This document shows, piece by piece, positions 1 through 8,627 of a DNA stretch of 64,000 bases (within the stretch, counting starts at the first letter, position 1; the number at the start of each line of letters is the position of its first letter). The position numbers and the translations under genes are program-made. The notes beneath the pieces were generated by a model. The model had not been told where the DNA came from and ran no database searches. It saw only the letters and a program-made list of their open reading frames with translations. The DNA lies in contig NZ_JBHTDE010000014.1 of NCBI RefSeq assembly GCF_042666655.1, forward strand, positions 1-64,000. Reading direction: 5' to 3'. This stretch comes from Paracraurococcus sp042666655. GTDB lineage: Bacteria > Pseudomonadota > Alphaproteobacteria > Acetobacterales > Acetobacteraceae.

Positions 1-117
1 AACCTCTGGGCGCGCCTCAAGGAATGGCGCGCCGTGGCCACCCGCTACGAGAAAACCGCCCGATCATTCCTCGGCGTCCTATCCCTCGCTGCCACCTTCG
101 ATTGGCTCAGGAGCTAA
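1..117 (+). pseudogene. IS5-family transposase, C-terminal end (cut by window edge)
   Basis: The first 38 codons read as the tail of a DDE transposase of the IS5/IS427 type. The sequence runs NLWARLKEWRAVATRYEKTA and ends FDWLRS before TAA at 115-117. The block RLK-W-R-ATRYEKTA-SFL is the usual C-terminal signature of these elements. Only the end of the gene is inside the window, so whether the element is intact cannot be judged. No terminal inverted repeat could be paired because the left end is outside. It sits 39 bp before the next gene, which suggests an insertion just upstream of the Bug protein. Confidence 0.75.
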
Positions 118-156
118 CAGGCCCTAGCATCGCGGCGGATGCGGGGAGGAAGACAC

Positions 157-1131
157 ATGCAGCATGCGCAGGGGCGCCGCGCCCTGGCCGGGCTGGCCTT
201 GGCAGGGTTGCTCGCGCCGCGGGCCGGGGCGCAGGAGGCCTGGCCGACCCGGCCCATCCGTCTGGTGGTGGCCTTCACCGCCGGCAGCGAGCCCGACATC
301 CTGGCCCGCGCCCTGGCGCCGGTGCTGCAGGCGGAACTCGGCCAGCCCGTGGTGGTCGACAACCGCGTCGGCGCGGCAAGCGTGGTGGCGGCGGAACACG
401 TCTCGCAGCAGCGGCCGGACGGCTACACGCTGCTGCTGACCTCCTCCTCCACCTTCTGCGTCACGCCGCATCTGTTCGCCACCCTGCCGTTCCGGCTGGA
501 GCAGTTCCAGCCGCTGACGCTGCTGATGCGCGGCCAACTCGCGCTGTATGCCGACCCCAAGCTGCCGGTGCGCACGGTGGCCGAGCTGGTCGCCTATGCC
601 CGTGCGCTGCCGCAGCCGATGCCCTATGCCGCCAATGTCGGGCTGGTCGCGCATCTGTCGGGCGAGCGGCTGAAACAGGCGACCGGCATCGACCTGCTCG
701 ACGTGGCCTACCGCGGCACGCCGGCGGCGCAGCAGATGCTGATGCGCGGCGACGTGGCCATGACCTTCGACGGCGTCGCCGCCTATGTCGGGCTGGTGCG
801 CGACGGCGACCTGCGCGCTCTCGCGGTCACCGGCGAACGCCGCGTCCCGGTGCTGCCGGCGGTGCCGACCTTCGCCGAGGCGGGCTACCCGGACATTGCC
901 CAGCCCTATTGGTACGGGCTGTTCGCGCCGGCCGGCATTCCGGCGCCGGTCATGGCCCGGGTGGTGGCCGCCACGCATGCCGCCTTGGCAGGGGCGCGGC
1001 TGGGCGAGCAGATGGTGGCCCAGGGCGCCGAGCTGCGTGGCAACCAGCCGGCCGAGTTCAGCGCCATGATCGCCGCCGAACGCGAGCGCTGGGGCGCGCT
1101 GATCCGCAGCATCGGGCTGCGGCTTGGCTGA
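157..1131 (+). CDS. Bug/TctC family periplasmic substrate-binding protein
   Basis: A 324-residue exported protein of the Bug (TctC-like) family, which capture small carboxylates or other organic acids in the periplasm. A Sec signal peptide covers about residues 1-25 and ends in ALA-like GAQ. The family start RPIRLVVAFTAGSEPDILAR follows, then VVVDNRVGAAS and a C-terminal helix. ATG 157 is preferred over the in-frame ATG 139 because a GGGGAGGA ribosome site lies 6 bases upstream. No TctA or TctB membrane partner is adjacent, as is common for the many orphan Bug proteins in Acetobacteraceae, so the ligand is unknown. It is flanked on both sides by transposase remnants. Confidence 0.9.
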   Translation: MQHAQGRRALAGLALAGLLAPRAGAQEAWPTRPIRLVVAFTAGSEPDILARALAPVLQAELGQPVVVDNRVGAASVVAAEHVSQQRPDGYTLLLTSSSTFCVTPHLFATLPFRLEQFQPLTLLMRGQLALYADPKLPVRTVAELVAYARALPQPMPYAANVGLVAHLSGERLKQATGIDLLDVAYRGTPAAQQMLMRGDVAMTFDGVAAYVGLVRDGDLRALAVTGERRVPVLPAVPTFAEAGYPDIAQPYWYGLFAPAGIPAPVMARVVAATHAALAGARLGEQMVAQGAELRGNQPAEFSAMIAAERERWGALIRSIGLRLG

Positions 1132-1175
1132 GGACGAACCGAGCTAGGTAGGATCGAGACGCGATCACAACCTGA

Positions 1176-1993
1176 CCAGTCCGGTGTCCCGCCTGCCGCC
1201 AGCCGCACCACGGCATGGTGCTGCTGGCACAGGTCCGGCCGGCCTTCGCGCTGCCGAACCGCACCCATGGCAGTCCGCGGCTGACATGCGAGTTGCGCGA
1301 TGGCGGTCCGACCGTCGGTCGCCGCCCGACAGCACGCCTGATGCGCCGGAATCGGCTCAGGCGCGGCAGAAGCGTCGGTTCGAGCGGACGACCGACAGCC
1401 ACCATGTCTGGCCGGTGGCACCGGGCCTGTTGGATCAGGAATTCACGGCGGCAGGTCCCGATGAGACACGGGCGGCCGACATCTCCTCCATCCGGACGAA
1501 GGAGGGCTGGCTTTACCTCGCCGTCGTCATCGACCTGTTCGCTCGCCGTGAGGTCGGCTGGTCGACCCGTGATCAGCTGTACCATGCCCTGGCCTTGGCG
1601 GCGCTGCGGGACGCGGTTGTGCCGCACCGCCCGGCGGCAGGCTTGATCCACCACGCGGACCACGGGGTGCAATTCGCAGCGCGTCGGGACCGCAAGCGGC
1701 TGCAGCAGCACGGCATGCTGTGCTCGATGAGCCGCAAGGGCGATCGCTGGGACAACGCGCCGATGGAGAGCTTGCATGCCACGTTGAAAGGCGAATTCGT
1801 CGAGCAGCACGACTGCCTGACGCGTGACGAAGCCAGGGCTGGCATAGTCCAGTTCCTCGAGGGCTGGTACAACCGACGCGGCTTGCATTCGGCCCTGGGC
1901 CGTCTCACGGCGAAGCAGAAGGCGGCAGCATTCCATGCGGCTGCGTCAGCCGCATGGAATGCTCTCCGTGGCAGCGGGGAAAGGCCGCGCTGA
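1176..1993 (+). pseudogene. IS3-family transposase OrfB remnant, 5'-truncated and frameshifted
   Basis: The reading frame around 1215 encodes the HTH_21 part (AFALPNRTHGSPRL through ARLMRRNRLR). The integrase core continues in another frame: ARQKRRFERTTDSHH, ADISSIRTKEGWLYLAVVID, DHGVQF and NAPMESLHATLKGEF. The DDE acids are therefore recognisable. The switch falls at about 1355-1365. One missing G there would join LR to ARQKRRF, so a single-base deletion is the simplest explanation. The N-terminal part of OrfB and all of OrfA are missing; a stop in the HTH frame lies at 1173-1175. The element is dead on this evidence. Homology to the IS3 family is clear; the exact element was not identified. 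Confidence 0.8.
1928..1962. repeat. Perfect 16-bp inverted repeat with 3-base loop
   Basis: GCATTCCATGCGGCTG at 1928-1943 is followed by CGT and then its exact reverse complement at 1947-1962. It overlaps the 3' end of the IS3 transposase remnant. It could be an IS end, or two abutting ends from nested insertions, or a transcription terminator. There is no T run on either side. The perfection of a 35-bp palindrome in otherwise decayed DNA is notable. Confidence 0.8.
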
Positions 1994-2110
1994 GCAGGGC
2001 GCGATGCGTGGTCATGGGTTTCCTCCGGGCCTTCTTTTCCGCGAGTGGAACGATTGCCGTCACGCCCGGCAAGCCGGCCTGCCGGCAGGTCCGGCCGCGC
2101 GATCCGCGTC

Positions 2111-2899
2111 CTATTCCTCGAAGATCGCCACCGCCCGCGTCCAGCCGGCCGAGGCGCGGTGCACCTTCACCGGGAAGCAGGCGACCATGAAGCCGTCCGC
2201 CGGCAGGGCTTCCAGGTTGTGCAGCTTCTCCATGTGGCAGTAGCCGATCTCGCGCCCGGCCCGATGGCCCTCCCAGATGATGTCGGGGGAGGCGCCCTCC
2301 GCCAGCCGCGCCTTGGTGACGCTGAACGGGATATCCCAGGACCAGGCATCGGTGCCGCAGACCCGGATGCCGCGCTCCAGCAGGTACAGCGTCGCCGCCT
2401 TTCCCATGCCGCAGCCGACATCGATGTAGTCGTCCTCCCCGTAGCGGCTGCCGGCGCGGGTATTGACCATGACGATCTCGAGCGGCTTGAGCACATGGCC
2501 GATGCGGTCCAGCTCCTTCGCCACGTCGTCCGGCTGCACCGTGTAGCCGTCCGGCAGGGCGCGGAAATCCAGCTTCACCCCGGGCTGGAAGCACCAGTCG
2601 AGCGGCACCTCGTCGATCCGCATCGACGGCCGCCCGCCGGGCACCAGGGCTTCGTCCTGGCGCGGGAAGAAGTGGTAGGGACTGTCGAGATGCGTGCCGG
2701 CATGGGTTGAGATCCGCGCCTGCTCGCGCGCCGCGTAATTGCCTTCCGGCAGCTGGTCCTGGCGGATGTCGAAGTAGTCCGCGATCGGCGGCGCGGTCAT
2801 CCGATGGTCGTGGTAGTCGATCTGCGGCAGCGCCCAGGGCGGGTCGGACCTGATCCCCTGCTTGAGCGCGACCGAGATGTCGACGATGCGGCGGGCCAT
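2111..2899 (-). CDS. Cyclase family protein (kynurenine formamidase-like metal hydrolase)
   Basis: A 262-residue soluble protein of the cyclase/KynB superfamily, metal-dependent hydrolases acting on amides or cyclic substrates. The signature H-x-G-T-H-x-D-x-P-x-H is present as THAGTHLDSPYHFF, with H66, H70, D72 and H76 as probable metal ligands. Length is a little above that of KynB (about 210 residues), as in the broader family. It lies 12 bp downstream of a Bug protein gene on the same strand and is probably co-transcribed with it. That suggests the Bug protein may deliver a substrate or relative of it. The actual substrate cannot be told from sequence. The 117 bp downstream, to the IS3 remnant, contain a GC palindrome at 2078-2089 that could end the transcript. 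Confidence 0.85.
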   Translation of the reverse strand: MARRIVDISVALKQGIRSDPPWALPQIDYHDHRMTAPPIADYFDIRQDQLPEGNYAAREQARISTHAGTHLDSPYHFFPRQDEALVPGGRPSMRIDEVPLDWCFQPGVKLDFRALPDGYTVQPDDVAKELDRIGHVLKPLEIVMVNTRAGSRYGEDDYIDVGCGMGKAATLYLLERGIRVCGTDAWSWDIPFSVTKARLAEGASPDIIWEGHRAGREIGYCHMEKLHNLEALPADGFMVACFPVKVHRASAGWTRAVAIFEE

Positions 2900-2911
2900 G
2901 GCGCGGCTCCT

Positions 2912-3910
2912 CTATTGCGGCTGCACGCCGAGCGCGCGCAGCACCTCGGCATGGTCGGCGAAGTGGTCGGACAGGCGCCGGGCGAAGTCGGCGCGGCCGA
3001 GATATTCCGGCAGCAACGCCCAGCGCTGGGTCAGCAGCCGGAAGCCCTCGGTCGCCATGGCGGCCTGGCAGGCGGCCTCCAGCCGGGCGAGCACCGGCTC
3101 CGGCGTGCCGCGCGGGGCGAAGAGGCCGGCGGCCGAGAGCTCGACCGCCTCGATTCCCTGTTCCCGGGCGGTCGGCACCTCGGGGAATTCCGGGTGGCGG
3201 CGGAGCGAGAAGGTGCCGATCAGCCGCATCTCCCCGGCGCGCGTCATCGGCACGCCGGAGGCGACGACGATCGCTGCCGCATCCAGCCGCCCGGCCTTCA
3301 CCTCGAGCAGCGAGGCGGCGTCACCGCGGAAGGGGACGTGGACATACTCGCCGCCGGCGGCTGTGCGGATGCGCTCGATCCCGATGGAGGGCGCCGAATT
3401 CGGCCCGGGCGAGCCATAGGTCACCGGTCGCAGCCGCGCCGTGGCGACCATCTCCGGCAAGGACCGCCAAGGGCCGTCCGCGCGGACCATGACGCCGAGG
3501 ATGTTCTCGGTGACGTTGCAGACCGGGGCGACGGCGTCCGGGCCGAGCCCGGTGTTGCGCACCAAATGCGGCTGGATGGTCAGCGGCACCAGGGCGGAGA
3601 ATGCCAGCGTATGGCCGTCCGGCGGGCTGGCCGCCAGCACGCGCAGGCCGACGACGCCCGAGCCGCCCTCCCGGTTCGTCACCACCACCGGCTGGCCGAG
3701 CTGCGCCGCGAGGCCCTCCGACAGGGCGCGGGCAGTGGCATCGGCCTGGCTGCCGGTGGCATAGGGGTTGATGACGGTGACCGGGCGATCGGGGAAGGCC
3801 GCGGCCGCCATCGGCAGCAGCAACGCCAGCGCGGCGAGGCGCAGCATGCTTCCGCACGCGATATCCCGCGGCCTTCCGCGCGCGACGACGCGCGACTCTC
3901 CTCCGCGCAT
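2912..3910 (-). CDS. Bug/TctC family periplasmic substrate-binding protein
   Basis: A second Bug-family binding protein. After an export signal (MLRLAALALLLPMAAAA) comes FPDRPVTVINPYATGSQADA, which matches the family start. VVVTNREGGSGVVGLR and the C-terminal family blocks follow. Two starts are possible. ATG 3910 has a clear GGAGGA 7 bases upstream but gives a 21-residue basic leader before the hydrophobic segment. ATG 3847 gives a conventional signal peptide but only a weak ribosome site. I keep 3910 on the ribosome site. It heads a likely two-gene unit with the cyclase (12-bp gap). No TctAB permease is nearby. Confidence 0.88.
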   Translation of the reverse strand: MRGGESRVVARGRPRDIACGSMLRLAALALLLPMAAAAFPDRPVTVINPYATGSQADATARALSEGLAAQLGQPVVVTNREGGSGVVGLRVLAASPPDGHTLAFSALVPLTIQPHLVRNTGLGPDAVAPVCNVTENILGVMVRADGPWRSLPEMVATARLRPVTYGSPGPNSAPSIGIERIRTAAGGEYVHVPFRGDAASLLEVKAGRLDAAAIVVASGVPMTRAGEMRLIGTFSLRRHPEFPEVPTAREQGIEAVELSAAGLFAPRGTPEPVLARLEAACQAAMATEGFRLLTQRWALLPEYLGRADFARRLSDHFADHAEVLRALGVQPQ

Positions 3911-4032
3911 GGCGTTCCTCCGGCTTCGTTGCGGGCAGGCTAGGCCAGGGTCCGGCGCCGCGGAAGTGGGTCGCCCCTGACATCGCCCGCGGCACGTCCT
4001 ATCTTGCGGGAAACCAAGGAAGGAGACCGGCC

Positions 4033-5511
4033 ATGCTGGACGCCATCACGAGCCTGCCGCTGAAGGACCCCGAGCTCTTCCGCCAGGCCAATTGCATCAA
4101 CGGCGAATGGGTGCAGGCCGATAGCGGCAAGACGCTGGAGGTCCGCAATCCCTCGACCGGGACCCTTGTCGGCCGCGTCCCCGCCATGGGCGCCGCCGAG
4201 ACCCGCCGCGCCATCGAGGCGGCGCATGCCGCGCAGAAGGGCTGGCGCGCCATGCTGGCGAAGGACCGCGCGGTCATCCTGCGCAAGCTGTTCGAGCTGA
4301 TGCTCGCCAATACCGACGACCTTGCCGCCATCATGACCGCCGAGCAGGGCAAGCCGCTGGCCGAGAGCAAGGGCGAGATCGCCTATGCCGCCAGCTTCCT
4401 CGAATGGTTCGCCGAGGAGGGCAAGCGGGTCTATGGCGACACCATCCCGCAGAATGCCAAGGGCCGCCGGGTCATCGTGACCAAGGAGCCGATCGGCGTC
4501 TTCGCCGCCATCACGCCGTGGAACTTCCCGGCGGCGATGATCACCCGCAAGACCGGCCCCGGCTGGGCCGCCGGCTGCACCGGCGTCATCCGCCCGGCCA
4601 GCCAGACGCCGTTCAGCGCCCTGGCGATCGCCGTGCTGGCCGAGCGCGCCGGCATGCCGGCCGGCGTCTGCAACGTCATCACCGGCCCGTCGGGCGAGAC
4701 GGGCAAGGAACTCACCTCCAACCCGCTGGTGCGCAAGCTGACCTTCACCGGCTCCACCGATGTCGGCCGGCTGCTGCTGGCGCAATGCGCGCCGACCATC
4801 AAGAAGACCAGCATGGAATTGGGCGGCAACGCGCCCTTCATCGTCTTCGACGATGCCGATCTCGACGCCGCGGTGCAGGGCGCCATGGCCAGCAAGTACC
4901 GCAACACCGGGCAGACCTGCGTCTGCGCCAACCGGCTGCTGGTGCAGGACGGGGTCTACGACGCCTTCGCCGCCAAGCTGAAGGTGGCAGTGGAAGCCCT
5001 GAAGGTCGGCGACGGGATGGAACCCGGCGTCACGCAAGGCCCGCTGATCAACACCGATGCGGTGAAGAAGGTCGAGGAGCACATCGCCGACGCCACGGCG
5101 AAGGGCGCCAGCATCGTCACCGGCGGCAAGCGGGACGCCCGTGGCGGCAATTTCTTCCAGCCGACCATCCTGGCCAATGTCCCGCACGACGCGATGATCT
5201 TCACCGAGGAGACCTTCGGCCCGGTCGCGCCGCTGTTCCGCTTCAAGACCGAGGAGGAGGCGATCGCGCTCGCCAACGACACGCCCTTCGGCCTCGCGGC
5301 CTATTTCTACGCCCGCGACATCGGCCGGATCTTCCGCGTGGCGGAGGCGATCGAGAGCGGCATGATCGGCATCAACGAAGGGCTGATCAGCACCGAGGTG
5401 GCGCCCTTCGGCGGGGTCAAGGAAAGCGGCCTCGGGCGCGAGGGCAGCCATTACGGGATCGAAGAATATCTCGAGGTGAAATACCTGGCGATCGGCGGCA
5501 TCGGCACCTGA
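4033..5511 (+). CDS. gabD: NAD(P)-dependent succinate-semialdehyde dehydrogenase
   Basis: A 492-residue aldehyde dehydrogenase of the GabD type. It would oxidise succinate semialdehyde to succinate at the end of GABA or 4-hydroxybutyrate breakdown in the cytoplasm. Seen: the N-terminal block INGEWVQADSGKTLEVRNP, TPWNFP with N164, the glycine motif FTGSTDVGR, general base E262 in MELGGNAPF, and nucleophile C296 in NTGQTCVC. Oddity: the cofactor-contact lysine normally found in VLKPA is arginine here (VIRP, R187), and the preceding block reads GPGWAAGCTG instead of the usual GPALAAGCT. GGAAGGAGA lies just before ATG 4033. No GABA transaminase gene is adjacent, so the source of substrate is not shown. 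Confidence 0.9.
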   Translation: MLDAITSLPLKDPELFRQANCINGEWVQADSGKTLEVRNPSTGTLVGRVPAMGAAETRRAIEAAHAAQKGWRAMLAKDRAVILRKLFELMLANTDDLAAIMTAEQGKPLAESKGEIAYAASFLEWFAEEGKRVYGDTIPQNAKGRRVIVTKEPIGVFAAITPWNFPAAMITRKTGPGWAAGCTGVIRPASQTPFSALAIAVLAERAGMPAGVCNVITGPSGETGKELTSNPLVRKLTFTGSTDVGRLLLAQCAPTIKKTSMELGGNAPFIVFDDADLDAAVQGAMASKYRNTGQTCVCANRLLVQDGVYDAFAAKLKVAVEALKVGDGMEPGVTQGPLINTDAVKKVEEHIADATAKGASIVTGGKRDARGGNFFQPTILANVPHDAMIFTEETFGPVAPLFRFKTEEEAIALANDTPFGLAAYFYARDIGRIFRVAEAIESGMIGINEGLISTEVAPFGGVKESGLGREGSHYGIEEYLEVKYLAIGGIGT

Positions 5512-5672
5512 TATCCCCGACCGGCGCGCGTGGTTCGAAGGCATGTCCGCACCCGATGGCGGAATTGCCCAGAGCGCGCGGCCAGAGATGGTGAATCGGG
5601 TGGCCTGCCGCCGCAAATGGACCTGAGCGGGGCACGGTGCGTCCCGGTCCTGATCAGGAAGGTCCTTTCGGC

Positions 5673-6905
5673 ATGTCCGCCACAACCCTCGGCGCCGCGC
5701 CATCCCCGGCGCGGCCGGCCGGTATCAACTCCCCGGCCGCGCTCGGCGCCGGCGCGCTGCTGGTCCTCGGCGCGCTGGCGATTGGCCAGGCGGTCAGCCC
5801 GCGGCAGGCATTGCTGTACCTGCTGGGCGCGGCGCTTGGCCTCGTGCTGTACCACGCCGCCTTCGGCTTCACCTCCGCCTGGCGGGTCTTCATCGCCGAC
5901 CGCCGGGGGGAGGGGCTGCGGGCGCAGATGGTCATGCTGGCCATCGCCGTGCTGCTGTTCTTCCCCGCGCTCTCGGCCGGCTCGCTTTTCGGCCAGCCGG
6001 TCACCGGCAATGTCTCGCCGATCGGCATCTCGCTGCTCTTCGGCGCCTTCGTCTTCGGCATCGGCATGCAGATCGGCGGCGGCTGCGCCTCCGGCACGCT
6101 CTACACGGTGGGCGGCGGCTCGGTGCGGATGCTGCTCACGCTCGCGGCCTTCATCGCCGGCTCGGCGCTCGGCGCGGCGCATTTCCACTGGTGGGCGGCG
6201 CAGTGGCACCTGGCCCCCGTCTCCCTGGTGAAGGCCTGGGGCGTGGCGCCGGCATTGGCGGCCAACCTCCTGCTCTTCGCGCTGATCGCCGCCGGCACGC
6301 TATGGCTGGAGCGCCGGCGGCACGGCGCGCCGGCCGCGGCGCGGCCGGCGCCGCGGCAAGGGCTGGCGCGGGTCCTGCGCGGCCCCTGGCCGGTAGTGGC
6401 CGGGGCGGTGGCGCTGGCGCTGCTCAATTTCGCCACCCTGGCGCTGGCCGGGAAGCCCTGGGGCATCACCTCGGCCTTCGCCCTCTGGGGCTCCAAGGCC
6501 GCCATGGCGGTCGGCATCGATGCGGCTGGCTGGCCCTACTGGTCCACGTCGCAGGGCCAGGCCGCGCTGTCCGGCAGCCTGCTGAACGACGTCACCTCGG
6601 TGATGGATTTCGGCATCGTGCTGGGCGCGCTGCTGGCCGCCGCCCTGGCGGGGCGGTTCTCGCCGAGCCTGCGGGTGCCGCTGCGCTCGGCGCTGGCGGC
6701 GGTGATCGGCGGCGTCATGCTCGGCTACGGCGCGCGGCTGGCCTATGGCTGCAACATCGGCGCCTATTTCTCCGGCATCGCCTCCGGCAGCCTGCATGGC
6801 TGGGTCTGGCTGGCGGCGGCCTTCGCCGGCAGCATCATCGGCACCCGGCTGCGGCCGCTCTTCGGGCTGGAGGTGGAGCGGGTGCCGCGGCAGACCGGCT
6901 GCTGA
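5673..6905 (+). CDS. YeeE/YedE family membrane transporter (TsuA-like, thiosulfate/sulfur import)
   Basis: A 410-residue polytopic inner-membrane protein with about nine hydrophobic segments. Two conserved cysteine blocks mark the YeeE/YedE family, whose characterised member TsuA imports thiosulfate. They are GGGCASGTLYTVGGGS in the first half and AYGCNIGAYFSGIASGSLHG in the second. The two-halves arrangement fits the internal pseudo-repeat of TsuA. ATG 5673 is chosen because CAGGAAGG lies about 10 bases upstream; GTG 5637 would add 12 residues that do not resemble the family. A TusA-like partner is not adjacent. The next genes encode a sulfatase with its activator, so a common theme of sulfur acquisition is plausible but inferred. 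Confidence 0.85.
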   Translation: MSATTLGAAPSPARPAGINSPAALGAGALLVLGALAIGQAVSPRQALLYLLGAALGLVLYHAAFGFTSAWRVFIADRRGEGLRAQMVMLAIAVLLFFPALSAGSLFGQPVTGNVSPIGISLLFGAFVFGIGMQIGGGCASGTLYTVGGGSVRMLLTLAAFIAGSALGAAHFHWWAAQWHLAPVSLVKAWGVAPALAANLLLFALIAAGTLWLERRRHGAPAAARPAPRQGLARVLRGPWPVVAGAVALALLNFATLALAGKPWGITSAFALWGSKAAMAVGIDAAGWPYWSTSQGQAALSGSLLNDVTSVMDFGIVLGALLAAALAGRFSPSLRVPLRSALAAVIGGVMLGYGARLAYGCNIGAYFSGIASGSLHGWVWLAAAFAGSIIGTRLRPLFGLEVERVPRQTGC

Positions 6906-7008
6906 GGCATCCGGCGGAGCGGGGAGGACATCGCCTCCCCGGTCTCCGTCCGGTCTCGCTGGCATGGCACCCGCCGCCTGGCCGGTGCCGGCGGCTAGGG
7001 CCAGGGGG

Positions 7009-8613
7009 TCAGCGGCTGCCGGCCTGTTCCATGCTGCGCAGCACGGCATCCAGGTTGAAGGCGTCCGGCCGCTGGCGGGGCGGGAATTCCTTGAAGGTCT
7101 CGTAGAACCGCTTCGCCATGGCCTGGGCCGGGATCAGCAGGAATATCCGGTCCATGTACCAGTCGTTGTAGGTGTTGCTGTCGGTGTCGGCGCGTTCGAA
7201 GGGATCCATGCGCAGGTCCAGCAGCTTCGGCGCGCGCAGCGGCACGAAGGGGTCCTGCCAGACGCCGAAGCCATGCGCCCGCTGCTCCAGGAAGACCACC
7301 TTCCAGCGTTCGTAGCGCATCGCCACCATCTGGCCGTCGTCGTTGAAGTAGAAGAACTCCTTGCGCGGGCTTTCCGTGGTCTGGCCGGTCAGCATCGGCA
7401 GGATGTTGTAGCCGTCCAGATGCACCTTGTAGGTCCGCCCCTGGGTGGTGAAGCCGGCCAGCAGCCTGGCCTTGATGTCGGCCTCGCCGGCGGCGGCGAC
7501 CAGGGTGGGAAACCAGTCGAGGTTGGAGACGATCTGGTTGCTGACGCTGCTGGGCGCGACGCGGCCCGGCCAGCGGATCGCGAAGGGCACCCGGAAGGCG
7601 CCTTCCCAGTTGGAGTTCTTCTCCGACCGGAAGGGGGTGATGCCGGCATCCGGCCAGGCATTGTAGTGCGGGCCGTTGTCGGTGCCGTAGATGACGATGG
7701 TGTCGTTCGCCAGACCCAGGTCGTCAAGTTGCTTCAGGATGGCGCCGACATGGTCGTCGTGCTGCAGCATGCCGTCGGCATAGAAGCTGAGGCCCGACTT
7801 GCCCTTGTAGCTCTCCGGGACATGGGTGCGGAAATGCATCCGCGTCGCGTTGTGCCAGACGAAGAAGGGCTCGGTGCCGCCGGCCTTCCGCTTGATGAAA
7901 TCGGTGGTCCTGGCCAGGATCTCGTCGTCGATCGTCTCCATCCGCTTGCGGGTGAGGGGACCGGTGTCCTCGATGGTCTGGCTGCCGTCGGGGTTGGCGC
8001 GGGTGTTCAGCACGCCGCGCGGGCCGAAGCGCTTCAGGAACTCCGGGTTCTTCGGGTAGTCGACGTTCTCCGGTTCCTCCGACGCGTTGAGGTGGTAGAG
8101 GCTGCCGAAATACTCGTCGAAGCCGTGCATCGTCGGCAGGTGTTCGTCGCGGTCGCCGAGATGGTTCTTGCCGAATTGGCCGGTGGCGTAGCCCATGCCC
8201 TTGAGGATGCGGGCGATGGTCGGGTCCTCGGGCCGCATCCCCGCCTCGGCGCCGGGCAGGCCGACCTTGGACAGGCCGGTGCGGACGGTGGACTGGCCGG
8301 TGATGAAGGCGGACCGCCCGGCGGTGCAGGATTGCTCGGCGTAGTAGTCGGTGAAGGTCATGCCTTCCTGGAAGATCCGGTCGATGTTGGGCGTGCGGAA
8401 GCCCATCATGCCGCGGTTGTTGTGGCTGAGGTTCCAGTAGCCGACATCGTCGCCCCAGATGACCACGATATTGGGCCGCCGCGCGGCGCCGGCCGGGGCG
8501 GGCGCCGCCGGGCGCGGTTGCGCCTGGGCCAGCTGCGTGGCGCCGGCGGTTGCCATGGCCATGGCCGCGCTGCCGCCCAGCAGCATGTCGCGGCGCGAAC
8601 GTCCTTTGCTCAT
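7009..8613 (-). CDS. Arylsulfatase (type I, formylglycine-dependent), exported
   Basis: A 534-residue sulfatase that would release sulfate from organic esters. The catalytic core shows NIVVIWGDD (metal acids D55, D56) and the modification motif C-T-A-G-R at residues 96-100, in which Cys96 is converted to formylglycine. GQFGKNHLGD and YGTDNGPH follow. The N-terminus SRRDMLLGGSAAMAMATAG with a twin arginine and an AQA cleavage site looks like a Tat signal, so it is probably folded and modified in the cytoplasm before export. It lies 14 bp downstream of a formylglycine-generating enzyme gene on the same strand, the expected activator. The substrate cannot be assigned. Confidence 0.9.
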   Translation of the reverse strand: MSKGRSRRDMLLGGSAAMAMATAGATQLAQAQPRPAAPAPAGAARRPNIVVIWGDDVGYWNLSHNNRGMMGFRTPNIDRIFQEGMTFTDYYAEQSCTAGRSAFITGQSTVRTGLSKVGLPGAEAGMRPEDPTIARILKGMGYATGQFGKNHLGDRDEHLPTMHGFDEYFGSLYHLNASEEPENVDYPKNPEFLKRFGPRGVLNTRANPDGSQTIEDTGPLTRKRMETIDDEILARTTDFIKRKAGGTEPFFVWHNATRMHFRTHVPESYKGKSGLSFYADGMLQHDDHVGAILKQLDDLGLANDTIVIYGTDNGPHYNAWPDAGITPFRSEKNSNWEGAFRVPFAIRWPGRVAPSSVSNQIVSNLDWFPTLVAAAGEADIKARLLAGFTTQGRTYKVHLDGYNILPMLTGQTTESPRKEFFYFNDDGQMVAMRYERWKVVFLEQRAHGFGVWQDPFVPLRAPKLLDLRMDPFERADTDSNTYNDWYMDRIFLLIPAQAMAKRFYETFKEFPPRQRPDAFNLDAVLRSMEQAGSR

Positions 8614-8627
8614 TGCCGTGCGTCTCC

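Noticed and set aside
2045..2710. Plus-strand open frame opposite the cyclase gene
   Set aside because: The minus strand encodes a complete cyclase with its H-x-G-T-H motif; the plus-strand frame is a shadow.
3940..5703. A 587-codon minus-strand open frame opposite gabD
   Set aside because: The plus strand encodes a full-length aldehyde dehydrogenase with its catalytic residues; the antisense frame is Gly/Asp/Ala-rich without family features.
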